A stretch of DNA of 64,000 nucleotides from NCBI GenBank assembly GCA_019114445.1, contig DXFL01000024.1, positions 27,057 to 91,056 of the forward strand. Direction: 5' to 3'. The position numbers were made by a program, and so were the translations under genes. Each line of letters starts with the position of its first letter. The first letter of the stretch is position 1. The notes below the pieces were generated by a model. It did not search any database, was not told the DNA's origin, and was given only the letters and a program-made list of their open reading frames with translations. Origin of the DNA: Candidatus Barnesiella excrementigallinarum (GTDB taxonomy: Bacteria; Bacteroidota; Bacteroidia; Bacteroidales; Barnesiellaceae). Below, piece by piece: positions 34,880 through 44,314 of the stretch.

Positions 34880-37594
34880 TTAGTCCTCGATAGCAGCTTG
34901 TGCGGCAGCTACGCGTGCGATGGGCACACGGTAGGGGCTACAAGATACGTAGTTCATACCCAGTTTGGCGCAGAATTTAACCGACGAAGGTTCACCACCA
35001 TGCTCGCCGCAGATACCTACTTTGAGGGCGGGTTTGGTCGAACGGCCTTTTTCTACACCCATGCGAACGAGTTGTCCCACACCTTTTTGGTCGAGTACTT
35101 CGAACGGATCGGTTTTGAGGATACCTTTTTCTTTGTAGATCTTCAAGAACTTGCCGGCGTCGTCGCGCGAGTAACCGAAGGTCATCTGTGTCAAGTCGTT
35201 GGTACCGAACGAGAAGAAGTCGGCTACCTCGGCAATTTGGTCGGCCGTAACGGCAGCACGGGGAACTTCGATCATCGTACCTACTTTGTAGGCTACCGTA
35301 TCGCCGCGTTCTTCGAATACTTGTGCAGCTACACGGTGGATAACCTCGGCTTGCATTCTCAACTCTTCAACCACGCCTACAAGGGGTACCATGATTTCGG
35401 GGTGAACGTCGATACCGCGAGCTTTTACATTCAAGGCTGCCTCGATGATGGCACGGGCTTGCATTTCGGTAATCTCGGGATAGGTGCAACCCAAGCGGCA
35501 ACCACGGTGTCCCAACATGGGGTTGAACTCGGCGAGCGAGTCGCAAGCCAGTTTTACCTCGTCGATAGTCATGCCCATCTCTTCGGCCAATTCTTTTTGG
35601 GTAGCCAATTGATGGGGTACGAATTCGTGTAGAGGAGGATCGAGCAGACGGATTGTCACGCCAAGACCGTCCATAGCTTCGAAGATACCTTCGAAGTCAC
35701 CACGTTGCATGGGCAACAGTTTGTCGAGTGCGTGGCGACGTCCTTCTTCGTCTTTCGACAGAATCATTTCGCGCATGGCTTTGATACGGTCGCCTTCGAA
35801 GAACATGTGCTCGGTACGGCACAGACCGATACCTTTGGCACCGAATTTGCGAGCTACGGCAGCGTCGCGCGGAGTGTCGGCATTGGTACGTACATCTACT
35901 TTGGTATATTTTTCGGCCAAGTTCATGATGGCTGCGAAATCGCCGCTCATGTCGGCATCTACGGTAGGTACTTGTCCGTCGTATACTTCACCGGTCGAAC
36001 CGTTCAACGAGATCCAGTCGCCTTCTTTGTAAACTTTTCCACCCATTTCTACGGTGCGGGCTTTGTAGTCTACTTTGATTTCGCCGGCACCCGATACGCA
36101 GCATTTACCCATACCGCGAGCCACTACGGCAGCGTGCGAGGTCATACCGCCGCGAGCGGTGAGAATACCTTGTGCCACGTTCATACCGCGCAAGTCTTCG
36201 GGAGACGTTTCGATACGAACCATGATTACTTTTTTGCGTTTTTCGGCCCATGCTTCGGCGTCGTCGGCAAAGAATACGATTTGACCGGCAGCAGCACCCG
36301 GCGAAGCGGGCAAGCCTTTGGCAACCACTTTCACGCGTTTAACGGCGTCTTTGTCGAATACGGGGTGGAGCAACTCGTCGAGTTTTTGAGCTTCCATACG
36401 TTTTAAAGCGGTTTTCTCGTCGATGATACCGGCACGGAGCATATCCATGGCGATTTTTACCATAGCGGCACCTGTACGTTTGCCGTTACGGGTTTGCAAC
36501 AACCACAATTTACCGTCTTGAATGGTAAATTCGAGGTCTTGCATATCTTTAAAGTAGTCTTCGAGTTTTTGTTGAGTTTCGATAAGGTCTTTGGCGCATT
36601 CGGGCATCGACTCTTCGAGCGAAGGATATTTCGAAGCGCGAACCTCTTCGGAGATACCTTGCAAGGCGGCCCAGCGGCGCGAACCTTCGATGGTGATTTG
36701 TTGCGGCGTGCGTACACCGGCAACTACGTCCTCGCCTTGTGCATTGATAAGGTATTCGCCGTTGAAGATGTCTTCGCCGGTAGCGGCGTCGCGGGTGAAG
36801 GCCACACCGGTAGCCGATGTGTTACCCATGTTACCGAATACCATAGCTTGTACGTTTACGGCAGTACCCCATTCTTCGGGGATTTGGTTCATGCGGCGAT
36901 AGAGGATAGCGCGCTCGTTCATCCAGCTGTCGAATACGGCGCAGATGGCACCCCACAGTTGTTCCCACGGAGAGGTGGGGAAGTCTTTGCCGGTATTTTC
37001 TTTTACAGCGGCTTTGAAACGTTTTACCAATTCTTTGAGGTCTTCAACTTGCAATTCGGTGTCGCTCTTGATACCTTTGGCCTCTTTTACTTTGTCCATT
37101 ACCTCTTCGAAGGGATCGATGTCCTCTTTGGTTTTGGGTTTCATGCCCAATACCACGTCGCCATACATTTGTACGAACCGACGGTAAGAGTCCCATGCAA
37201 AACGGGGATTCCCCGATTTCTTGGCGATAGCCTCTACGGCTTCGTCGTTCATACCCAAGTTCAGCACGGTATCCATCATACCCGGCATGGAAACGCGGGC
37301 ACCCGAACGAACCGACACCAGCAAGGGGTTGGCAGCGTCGCCGAATTTTGTTCCGGTGAGGCTTTCGATATGAGCGATGGCTTGTTCCACATCGCTTTTG
37401 ATTTCTTTTACAACAGCGTCTCTACCTTGTTGTGTGTAAGTGGTACAAACTTCGGTGGTGATGGTGAATCCGGGAGGTACGGGTACCCCGATGAGATTCA
37501 TTTCGGCCAAGTTCGCTCCTTTGCCACCCAGCAGGTTTTTCATGTCGGCACGGCCTTCTGCTTTACCGTTGCCAAAAGTATAAACTCTTTTCAT
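34880..37594 (-). CDS. ppdK: Pyruvate, phosphate dikinase
   Basis: Interconverts pyruvate, ATP and phosphate with phosphoenolpyruvate, AMP and pyrophosphate, cytoplasmic. 904 residues. The N-terminal ATP-grasp domain opens with GGKGANLAEMNLIGVPVPPG; the swivelling phosphohistidine is His487 in GGMTSHAAVVARGMGK; the C-terminal PEP/pyruvate barrel ends with GICGEHGGEPSS and Cys885 in NYVSCSPYRVP. All are intact. It has its own promoter and hairpin terminator. In anaerobic Bacteroidales this enzyme serves glycolysis or PEP recycling together with other PEP enzymes not in this window. Confidence 0.97.
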   Translation of the reverse strand: MKRVYTFGNGKAEGRADMKNLLGGKGANLAEMNLIGVPVPPGFTITTEVCTTYTQQGRDAVVKEIKSDVEQAIAHIESLTGTKFGDAANPLLVSVRSGARVSMPGMMDTVLNLGMNDEAVEAIAKKSGNPRFAWDSYRRFVQMYGDVVLGMKPKTKEDIDPFEEVMDKVKEAKGIKSDTELQVEDLKELVKRFKAAVKENTGKDFPTSPWEQLWGAICAVFDSWMNERAILYRRMNQIPEEWGTAVNVQAMVFGNMGNTSATGVAFTRDAATGEDIFNGEYLINAQGEDVVAGVRTPQQITIEGSRRWAALQGISEEVRASKYPSLEESMPECAKDLIETQQKLEDYFKDMQDLEFTIQDGKLWLLQTRNGKRTGAAMVKIAMDMLRAGIIDEKTALKRMEAQKLDELLHPVFDKDAVKRVKVVAKGLPASPGAAAGQIVFFADDAEAWAEKRKKVIMVRIETSPEDLRGMNVAQGILTARGGMTSHAAVVARGMGKCCVSGAGEIKVDYKARTVEMGGKVYKEGDWISLNGSTGEVYDGQVPTVDADMSGDFAAIMNLAEKYTKVDVRTNADTPRDAAVARKFGAKGIGLCRTEHMFFEGDRIKAMREMILSKDEEGRRHALDKLLPMQRGDFEGIFEAMDGLGVTIRLLDPPLHEFVPHQLATQKELAEEMGMTIDEVKLACDSLAEFNPMLGHRGCRLGCTYPEITEMQARAIIEAALNVKARGIDVHPEIMVPLVGVVEELRMQAEVIHRVAAQVFEERGDTVAYKVGTMIEVPRAAVTADQIAEVADFFSFGTNDLTQMTFGYSRDDAGKFLKIYKEKGILKTDPFEVLDQKGVGQLVRMGVEKGRSTKPALKVGICGEHGGEPSSVKFCAKLGMNYVSCSPYRVPIARVAAAQAAIED

Positions 37595-37687
37595 AAATAA
37601 GTAAGTATATGATATTTATATATAATTGTTGTTTCTCTTTCTCCACAATAAAATGACCCATTTTGGGGAATGAGATAAAACATTATG

Positions 37688-37695
37688 CAAAAATA
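37688..37695 (-). promoter_or_regulatory. ppdK promoter -7 element
   Basis: Minus-strand TATTTTTG, exact TAnnTTTG match, giving a leader of about 85 bases before the ppdK ATG. Confidence 0.55.
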
Positions 37696-37789
37696 TAAGA
37701 TTCGAGTAAACCACAAAAATATTTTGCTACAAATTTTAACGAAAGAATCTATTTATTTTTTCGGGTACCGTTCTTTCGTGAAAAAACCG

Positions 37790-37797
37790 TATCTTTG
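37790..37797 (+). promoter_or_regulatory. rlmD promoter -7 element
   Basis: TATCTTTG, exact match, 31 bases before the TTG start codon of the methyltransferase gene. Confidence 0.6.
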
Positions 37798-37828
37798 CTT
37801 TTCGTTATACGTATTTTAATTATTTGTT

Positions 37829-39241
37829 TTGGCACGAAAGAAAAAAGAGCTCCCCTTGTTGGAGCAGGTTGAGATAACCGGTGTCGCCGCCGAAGGGAAA
37901 GCTTTGGCGCGTGTGAACGATTTAGTGGTGTTTGTTCCGTTTGTGGCGCCGGGCGATGTGGTGGATTTGCAGTTGACGCGTAAGAAGCACAATTATGCCG
38001 AGGCCCGTGTGGTGAAGTTCCACTCGTATTCGCCATTGCGGGTAGAGCCTTTTTGCGAACATTTCGGGGTGTGCGGCGGTTGCAAATGGCAGCACGTGTC
38101 GTATGATTACCAGTTGCAGTTCAAACGGCAGCAGGTGGAGGACAACCTCACCCGTATAGGCAAAATTCCTTTGCCCGAGATTTTGCCTACGAAGGGCTCG
38201 ACCAAGCAGCAGTTCTACCGGAATAAGCTCGAATTTTCGTTTTCGAACCGTTCGTGGCTTACTTACGAACAGTTACAGTCGGCACAAGAATTCGATTGCC
38301 GCAATGCGTTGGGATTCCATATTCCCGGTATGTTCGACAAAGTACTCGATATAAAAAAATGTTGGTTGCAGGACGATGTCTCCAACCGTATACGATTATC
38401 GATACGACAGTTTGCAATTGACCACGGTTATTCCTTTTTCGATTTGAAAGAGCAGACCGGATTGATGCGAAATATTATTGTCCGTACGGCCTCGACCGGC
38501 GAGATTATGTTGATTGTCGTATTTTTCGAACCCGACCCGGAGCGTATCGAAGCGATGATGAAACACATTGCCGACGAATTTCCCGAGATTACTTCGCTGC
38601 TTTATATCGTAAATCAAAAACATAACGACACGATTGCCGACCAAGAGGTGCATATATTCCGTGGACGCGACTACATTTGGGAGAACATGGAGGGGTTGAA
38701 ATTCAAGATTGGCCCTAAATCGTTTTATCAAACCAACTCGGAGCAGGCTTACGAGTTGTACAAGGTGGCTCGCGAGTTTGCGGGATTGACCGGCAGCGAA
38801 CTGGTTTACGATTTGTATACCGGTACGGGTACGATTGCCAATTTCGTGGCTCGGCAGTCGCGCAAGGTAATCGGCATCGAGTATGTACCCGAGGCAATTG
38901 ACGATGCCCAAGAAAATGCCCGTATCAACGGCTTGGACAATACCTTGTTTTATGCCGGCGATATGAAAGATATTCTCACCGAGGAGTTTATCGGCGAACA
39001 CGGCCGCCCCGATGTCATTATTACCGACCCGCCTCGTGCCGGGATGCACGACGATGTGATTAAAACCATATTGTTTGCCGAGCCTCGGCGTATCGTTTAC
39101 GTAAGTTGCAACCCGGCTACGCAAGCGCGCGACCTGTCGTTGCTCGATGCGAAGTATCGGGTAGAGCGTGTGCAGCCGGTCGATATGTTTCCCCATACCC
39201 ACCATGTAGAGAATGTGGTGCTATTGGTTCGCAAAGAGTAA
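37829..39241 (+). CDS. rlmD: 23S rRNA (uracil-C5)-methyltransferase, RumA/RlmD type
   Basis: SAM-dependent methylation of a uracil C5 in 23S rRNA (U1939 in E. coli for RlmD). 470 residues. An N-terminal TRAM domain (VEITGVAAEGKALARV) is followed by iron-sulfur cysteines (CEHFGVCGGCKWQH, with a fourth in KKCWLQDD), the SAM loop YDLYTGTGTIANFVA, and catalytic Cys427 in VYVSCNPATQARDL. The start is a TTG (TTGGCACGAAAG), supported by the promoter and by the absence of a nearby in-frame ATG. The related RlmC or TrmA activities cannot be fully excluded. Confidence 0.9.
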   Translation: MARKKKELPLLEQVEITGVAAEGKALARVNDLVVFVPFVAPGDVVDLQLTRKKHNYAEARVVKFHSYSPLRVEPFCEHFGVCGGCKWQHVSYDYQLQFKRQQVEDNLTRIGKIPLPEILPTKGSTKQQFYRNKLEFSFSNRSWLTYEQLQSAQEFDCRNALGFHIPGMFDKVLDIKKCWLQDDVSNRIRLSIRQFAIDHGYSFFDLKEQTGLMRNIIVRTASTGEIMLIVVFFEPDPERIEAMMKHIADEFPEITSLLYIVNQKHNDTIADQEVHIFRGRDYIWENMEGLKFKIGPKSFYQTNSEQAYELYKVAREFAGLTGSELVYDLYTGTGTIANFVARQSRKVIGIEYVPEAIDDAQENARINGLDNTLFYAGDMKDILTEEFIGEHGRPDVIITDPPRAGMHDDVIKTILFAEPRRIVYVSCNPATQARDLSLLDAKYRVERVQPVDMFPHTHHVENVVLLVRKE

Positions 39242-39261
39242 AATCCTTTGATATAACGGCA

Positions 39262-39296
39262 AAGCCCCAAAGTCTGTCGGCAGAACTTTGGGGCTT
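39262..39296. terminator. Terminator between rlmD (+) and anSME (-)
   Basis: AAGCCCCAAAGT at 39262-39273 pairs with ACTTTGGGGCTT at 39285-39296, with an inner CTG/CAG pair. Confidence 0.75.
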
Positions 39297-39319
39297 GTTG
39301 TATGTAGTAATAGGGCTAT

Positions 39320-40558
39320 TCAACGTCGCTTTTCACTCTCTTTGACCCATTGCATCACGTTGGCGGGCGGTCGTTTATTATCGAGCTCCCGTTTCATGAA
39401 ATCCATATAGGGTGTTACATGTTTGAAGAAACGGTGGTATCCGGCGCATAGGTAATTGAGCCCCGGCTCTCCGGTAGCCGTCCGCATAAACCGGTTTTTA
39501 GGGCATTCGCCGTGGCAGGCAAAAAGGACATCGCATTGCTTGCATTGTGAGGGTAGGGCGTTGCGCTTGTTTTGCCCGAAGGCAATTTGCCGGGGACTGT
39601 TCATCATCTCGATAAGCGATTGGGTATAGATGTTGCCCAGTTTGTATTCGGGAAAGACGAAATGGTCGCAACTGTACACGTCGCCGTTAAATTCCATCAC
39701 TCCGGCGTGTCCGCAAGTCTCGGCCATAGTGCATACGCCCGGCAGCACGCCTGCCCAGTTGGCGAGGGTAGCATCGAACAGTTGTATGAAGTATTCGCCT
39801 ACGTCGTTGCGTACCCATTCGTCGAATATGGTGCAGAGGAACTCGCCCCATTGTTCGGGCGATACGGAGAAGTCGGTCACCCCCTCCTGTGTCTCTTCGT
39901 CGGGAGCCGCCAACTGGCGACCGTCGTCGTGTGGGTATATGCGTTCGACAATAGGTGTGAACTGTATGTATTTACAATGTATATCTTTGAAAAAGTGGTA
40001 AAAGTCGAGCGGATAGTCGGCATTGAAATCGTTTACTACGGCTAAGGCGTTCCACTCCACGCCATGTTTGTTGAGCAGGTTGATGCCTTGCATAACCTTA
40101 ACGAACGAGGGGCGTCCCTGCTTGGTCAACCGATATTCGTCGTGGAATTCTTGGGGTCCGTCTATGCTCACTCCCACCAGCCAATTATTCTCTTTGAAGA
40201 AACGGCACCAACTGTCGGTCAACAACGTACCGTTGGTTTGTATGCTGTTTTCGATTACACGGCCTCGGCCATATTGAGCCTGCAATTTTACCACCTTTTG
40301 GTAGAAATCCAACGGCCTCATGAGGGTTTCGCCTCCATGCCAAGTAAAGAGGATATGGTCGTTGGCCTGACTTTCGATATACTCTTTGATGAATTTTTCC
40401 AAAAGATTTTCGCTCATAATGTGACGCGGCGTATCGCGATAGAGCTTCGATTTTTCGGTATAATAGCAGTAAGTACAGGCCAAATTACAAAGCGACCCTA
40501 CCGGCTTGGTCATGATGTACATGATTCGGTCGAAAGGCGAATAAAACGGTTGTTCCAT
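39320..40558 (-). CDS. Anaerobic sulfatase-maturating enzyme (radical SAM, SPASM)
   Basis: Converts the active-site Ser or Cys of a sulfatase into formylglycine, cytoplasmic and oxygen-independent. 412 residues. The radical-SAM cluster motif is CNLACTYC (Cys24, Cys28, Cys31); the SPASM domain near the C-terminus holds further cysteines (CTMAETCGHAG, YSCDHFVFPEYKLGNI, CKQCDVLFACHGECPKNR) for two auxiliary clusters. It is divergent from the sulfatase gene at 40722, a Ser-type sulfatase that needs exactly this modification, so the pair is functionally linked. Confidence 0.93.
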   Translation of the reverse strand: MEQPFYSPFDRIMYIMTKPVGSLCNLACTYCYYTEKSKLYRDTPRHIMSENLLEKFIKEYIESQANDHILFTWHGGETLMRPLDFYQKVVKLQAQYGRGRVIENSIQTNGTLLTDSWCRFFKENNWLVGVSIDGPQEFHDEYRLTKQGRPSFVKVMQGINLLNKHGVEWNALAVVNDFNADYPLDFYHFFKDIHCKYIQFTPIVERIYPHDDGRQLAAPDEETQEGVTDFSVSPEQWGEFLCTIFDEWVRNDVGEYFIQLFDATLANWAGVLPGVCTMAETCGHAGVMEFNGDVYSCDHFVFPEYKLGNIYTQSLIEMMNSPRQIAFGQNKRNALPSQCKQCDVLFACHGECPKNRFMRTATGEPGLNYLCAGYHRFFKHVTPYMDFMKRELDNKRPPANVMQWVKESEKRR

Positions 40559-40593
40559 GAGTTTGTAAATAACAAGATTTTATGTTGATGTTT

Positions 40594-40601
40594 CAAAGTT
40601 A
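40594..40601 (-). promoter_or_regulatory. anSME promoter -7 element
   Basis: Minus-strand TAACTTTG, exact TAnnTTTG match, 36 bases before the anSME ATG. Confidence 0.6.
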
Positions 40602-40680
40602 GTAAAACAGGGGGAATAAAGATTCGATATACCCGAATTATTTTTAGGGAAAGAGATTTTAAGAACCGGGAAAATCATCT

Positions 40681-40688
40681 TATATTTG
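40681..40688 (+). promoter_or_regulatory. Sulfatase promoter -7 element
   Basis: TATATTTG, exact match, 34 bases before the ATG at 40722. It lies 80 bases from the divergent anSME promoter, so a shared regulator could act on both. Confidence 0.6.
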
Positions 40689-40721
40689 ATACCGAAAGAG
40701 GGAAAATGTGTAATTTAAGGA

Positions 40722-42251
40722 ATGACAGAAATGACATACAATAGTCGATTACTCTTTTTGGGAGGCGGATTGTTGGCTTCGACTTTTGCGGCATTTCCGG
40801 CCGGGAAAAGCGATAAGCCCAATATTATTTTTATCCTGTGCGACGACATGGGATATGGCGATTTGGGGTGCTATGGGCAGCGTTATATCGATACGCCCAA
40901 TCTCGACCGTATGGCCTCGGAGGGAATGCTGTTTACGCAGGCTTATGCCGGTAGCCCCGTGAGTGCGCCTTCGCGGGCCAGTATTATGACGGGGCAGCAT
41001 TCGGGGCATGGCGAGGTGCGCGGGAATAAAGAGTATTGGAAAGATAGCGGAAAGATACGTTATGGTATCAATACCGATTATGCCGTGGTGGGGCAGCACC
41101 CTTACGATCCCGATCATGTGATATTGCCCGAGGTGATGAAGGACAACGGCTATACGACCGGTATGTTCGGCAAATGGGCGGGCGGTTACGAAGGTTCGGT
41201 TTCTACGCCCGATAAACGGGGGGTCGACGAGTTCTTCGGGTATATTTGCCAATTCCAAGCGCATCTCTATTATCCCAATTTTTTGAATCGGTATAATCCC
41301 GCTTTGGGCGATACGGCCACGGTGCGGGTTACGCTCGACGAAAATATAGGTTATCCCATGTGGGGCGCGGGGTACGGACAGCGTAAACAATATTCGGCCG
41401 ACCTTATTCACCGGGCGGCGCTCGACTGGATAGACCGGCGGGAGGCCGATGAACCTTTCTTTGGCTTTTTCACCTATACCTTGCCGCACGCCGAGCTGGT
41501 GCAACCCGAGGATTCTATCCTCAATAAATATCGTGAACGATTGGGCGAAAAAGGGGTTTATAACGGTAGCTATTGGAGCCGATACAATCCTGTAACTCAC
41601 ACTCATGCACAGTTTGCCGCCATGATCGAGCGGCTCGATTGCTATGTGGGGGAGATTTTGGAAAAACTCAAAGCGAAAGGTCTCGACGAGAATACGATTG
41701 TCATCTTCTCGTCGGACAACGGTCCTCATGAAGAGGGGGGAGCCGACCCTACGTTTTTCGGTCGCGACGGTAAGTTGAAGGGATTGAAACGTTCGTGTCA
41801 CGAAGGGGGTATCCGCATTCCCTTCATCGTGCGCTGGCCGGGACAGGTGCCGGTATCGGTCAACGACCATCAACTGGCGTTCTACGACATATTGCCCACC
41901 TTCTGTGACCTTACAGGGGTGAAGAATTATATGGAACGATATGCGAATGGGCAGCTTAACTATTTCGACGGCATATCCTTCGCACCCACTTTGTTGGGTA
42001 AGGATAAGAAACAGCGACAACACGATTTCCTCTATTGGGAATTTTGCGAGACCGACCAAATAGCTGTCCGGCAGGGCGATTGGAAACTCTTTGTCGAGAA
42101 GGGTGTGTGCCATCTTTACAATTTGGCCGACGACATTCACGAGGATCATGATTTGGCTGCCCAATATCCCGAACGGGTGGAGGCTATGAAACAAATTGTG
42201 TTCGAGCAACACGTGGAGAGCCCCTACTTCAAAGTGACGTTGCCGCAATAG
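40722..42251 (+). CDS. Secreted sulfatase, Ser-type (S1 family)
   Basis: Hydrolyses a sulfate ester, probably on a host glycan or other sulfated substrate, after export. 509 residues with a signal peptide (about 1-26; the ATG at 40731 may be the true start). The formylglycine motif is S-A-P-S-R (Ser81 if counted from 40722), the serine form used by bacterial anSME. Metal ligands fit the family: CDDMGYGD near the N-terminus and SSDNGPHEEGG later. Substrate is not predictable. A terminator follows. Confidence 0.92.
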   Translation: MTEMTYNSRLLFLGGGLLASTFAAFPAGKSDKPNIIFILCDDMGYGDLGCYGQRYIDTPNLDRMASEGMLFTQAYAGSPVSAPSRASIMTGQHSGHGEVRGNKEYWKDSGKIRYGINTDYAVVGQHPYDPDHVILPEVMKDNGYTTGMFGKWAGGYEGSVSTPDKRGVDEFFGYICQFQAHLYYPNFLNRYNPALGDTATVRVTLDENIGYPMWGAGYGQRKQYSADLIHRAALDWIDRREADEPFFGFFTYTLPHAELVQPEDSILNKYRERLGEKGVYNGSYWSRYNPVTHTHAQFAAMIERLDCYVGEILEKLKAKGLDENTIVIFSSDNGPHEEGGADPTFFGRDGKLKGLKRSCHEGGIRIPFIVRWPGQVPVSVNDHQLAFYDILPTFCDLTGVKNYMERYANGQLNYFDGISFAPTLLGKDKKQRQHDFLYWEFCETDQIAVRQGDWKLFVEKGVCHLYNLADDIHEDHDLAAQYPERVEAMKQIVFEQHVESPYFKVTLPQ

Positions 42252-42299
42252 GGCAGGTGGGTTGTTGTATTACAGATTAAGTGTATAAAAATCACACGA

Positions 42300-42332
42300 G
42301 GGTGTACCAGAATTTTGATACACCCTTTTTTA
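42300..42332 (+). terminator. Sulfatase terminator
   Basis: GGGTGTA at 42300-42306 pairs with TACACCC at 42319-42325, followed by six or more T residues. Confidence 0.75.
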
Positions 42333-42374
42333 TGCTGGTTTTGATAAATCGCTGTCAGGACGTAGGTAAAGAAG

Positions 42375-42402
42375 AGGGTTGTTCTCTCACGAGGACAACC
42401 CT
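42375..42402. terminator. Hairpin downstream of the M56 sensor gene
   Basis: AGGGTTGTTCTC pairs with GAGGACAACCCT around a four-base loop, with one wobble on the plus strand. No strong T run on the minus strand, so its use by the sensor operon is uncertain. Confidence 0.5.
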
Positions 42403-42430
42403 GCCTGTTTTTCAGTCGAATGTCGTTTGT

Positions 42431-44305
42431 TTATTTCTTCTTTTTGGTGGTGATGATGAGTACTTTATCGTTATCCTTCGTTTCATACTTCTTTTTAGCC
42501 TCTTTGCCTTTTAGCACCGTGATACTGGCAATATTGTCGGGGAGCAGTTTGTTAAACTCCTTTTCCGATGCTTTTTTACCGTCGATGACGTAGATGACGG
42601 CCGGAATTTGTTGGGTGTAAGCCGTCAGCGAATCGACATTAGCGAAACGGGTCGATAGGACATTGATACCCTTCTTCTCGATCTCTCGGGTGATGGAGTC
42701 GGCATTGGCGCTTATCCGGGCCGAGAGGGATTCGATGCGAGCCATGGCCTCGGGCGATAGTTCTTTCCCCTCCTTGGTAGCGGCCACCTCTTCACGAATG
42801 GAGTCGGAGAGGGCTCTCACTTGTTGCTGCCAGTTTTGCAGCGACGACTTTTGTGTATTGATAATGATCGTATTCTCTCCGCTATCGTTGCTGTTGAGTA
42901 TCGAGATGTTTCCAACCAGACCCGATAAATTGAGCTTTTCCATATCCTCGGCCGAGACCTCCTTGCCGTTGATGACGTAGCAGCTCGTTTGGTTGTCTTG
43001 TTTCTCGTCGTTCGAGAGGGTTATCTTCGTTGGTTGGGTATTGTTCGACTCTTTCGTACTGATGAGCAGGACGCCTCCTTTTGCCTCGTCGCCATACTCC
43101 TCGACAGCCATTTTCCCTTTGAGTACCGTGACACTTTTTATTTGGTCGGCCGAGAGTTTACCGAGTTCTTCACGCGAGATTTTTTTGCCATCGACGATGT
43201 AGAGCGCGCTATCCATCGATGCCGGTTTCCCGTTTTCGGTGATATTGATTTTCAGTTTGTTTCCCAGATCCGAGCCGTTCGACTCGTCGATGTTGATGTT
43301 CATGGTGCTTGTTTGGCCCGAGTTGCCGGCAGCGGTGATGACCATTCGGTTTTGGTCGGTGGCCGGTTGCGTGTCGTCTTGGTCGAGCATGGCCGTCAAA
43401 TCGGTCGAAGCGATTTTGTCGAGGCGCTCCGATACTTCGGGGTGGGCGAATACCGTAACGGTACAGAGGGCGACGGGTATCATATAGAGATACTTCCAAG
43501 TCGCTTTGCGAGTAGATTTCTTTTTTAACATCATGGTAATGCGTTTGTTGAGTTTGTTATGGTTGAAATGGTTGGTCACGCAGTAGAATTTCGAACCTGC
43601 GGCTCGTTTGATAAGCAACAGTTGGTATTGCCGGGCATTGATTCCCTGTGCAAGGACTTCGTCGTCGGCTTCGTATTCATGTACGGTTTGCAACTCGCGT
43701 TTCAGCAGCCAAGCGGCAGGATTGAACCATTGTACCCCGATACAGAGGTCGGCTGCCAGCAGGTCGAACGAGTGTCGCTTGCGTATGTGCGCCGACTCGT
43801 GTAACAGTATCTCTTGCCGGTTTTCCCGATAGTCGGCTTCGGAGAGAACGATTTTCCCGAACCAACTGAACGGTGCTATCGACTGAGACAGTATCACGAG
43901 CGAACGTCCTTCGTCGTCTCGTACTTTCCGTCCGCTTCGTATCAGTCGCAACAGTTTCATAATCGTGTATGCATATCGGAGGGCAAAGAAAAGGATACCC
44001 GCAAAATAGAGGATTAACAGGACAATTATGGCGGTGGGGATACGGGATTCCGTTTCGACTGTCGTATGCACTGTGGTCGGTAGCGCATCGAGCATAACGA
44101 TGGCGGGCAGCGTGATCTCTTCGCTTTCGGTGGCCGGTAAGGAGAGTTGGCACAACGGCAGCAAGAACGATAGCGGAATGAGGCATAGTAATGCCGCCCG
44201 GTTGTAACGATGGAAGGTCTCCTTGCTCAACAGAATACTGTAAAAGAGGTAGAGCAGAGCCAAACAGACCGACGATTTAAGGATATAGACAAAAAATGCA
44301 CTCAT
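42431..44305 (-). CDS. BlaR1/MecR1-like M56 metallopeptidase sensor with three plug-like modules
   Basis: 624-residue inner-membrane sensor protease. Helices lie at about 4-26, 37-54 and 91-112; the zinc motif HESAH is at 169-173 with the distal HEYEADDEVL; a fourth helix lies at 273-290. Beyond it, where BlaR1 has a beta-lactam-binding domain, are three related modules (about 367-418, 441-486, 570-622) with the pattern YxIxGKxxSxxEhxKL...SxxVLKG...vLIIxT, like the short TonB-plug domains of Bacteroidetes. The gene follows blaI by nine bases. By analogy it cleaves BlaI when the periplasmic part senses a signal; the signal is unknown. Confidence 0.83.
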   Translation of the reverse strand: MSAFFVYILKSSVCLALLYLFYSILLSKETFHRYNRAALLCLIPLSFLLPLCQLSLPATESEEITLPAIVMLDALPTTVHTTVETESRIPTAIIVLLILYFAGILFFALRYAYTIMKLLRLIRSGRKVRDDEGRSLVILSQSIAPFSWFGKIVLSEADYRENRQEILLHESAHIRKRHSFDLLAADLCIGVQWFNPAAWLLKRELQTVHEYEADDEVLAQGINARQYQLLLIKRAAGSKFYCVTNHFNHNKLNKRITMMLKKKSTRKATWKYLYMIPVALCTVTVFAHPEVSERLDKIASTDLTAMLDQDDTQPATDQNRMVITAAGNSGQTSTMNINIDESNGSDLGNKLKINITENGKPASMDSALYIVDGKKISREELGKLSADQIKSVTVLKGKMAVEEYGDEAKGGVLLISTKESNNTQPTKITLSNDEKQDNQTSCYVINGKEVSAEDMEKLNLSGLVGNISILNSNDSGENTIIINTQKSSLQNWQQQVRALSDSIREEVAATKEGKELSPEAMARIESLSARISANADSITREIEKKGINVLSTRFANVDSLTAYTQQIPAVIYVIDGKKASEKEFNKLLPDNIASITVLKGKEAKKKYETKDNDKVLIITTKKKK

Positions 44306-44314
44306 GGCCGGCGA

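Noticed and set aside
36494..37600. A 368-codon plus-strand frame opposite ppdK
   Set aside because: Composition is that of an antisense shadow (Phe/Tyr/His rich) and ppdK is unmistakable on the other strand.
40749..42248. A 499-codon open frame on the minus strand opposite the sulfatase gene
   Set aside because: It mirrors the sulfatase almost end to end, has no recognisable domain and lacks a promoter; the plus frame has an intact sulfatase active site. It is a shadow of GC-biased codons.
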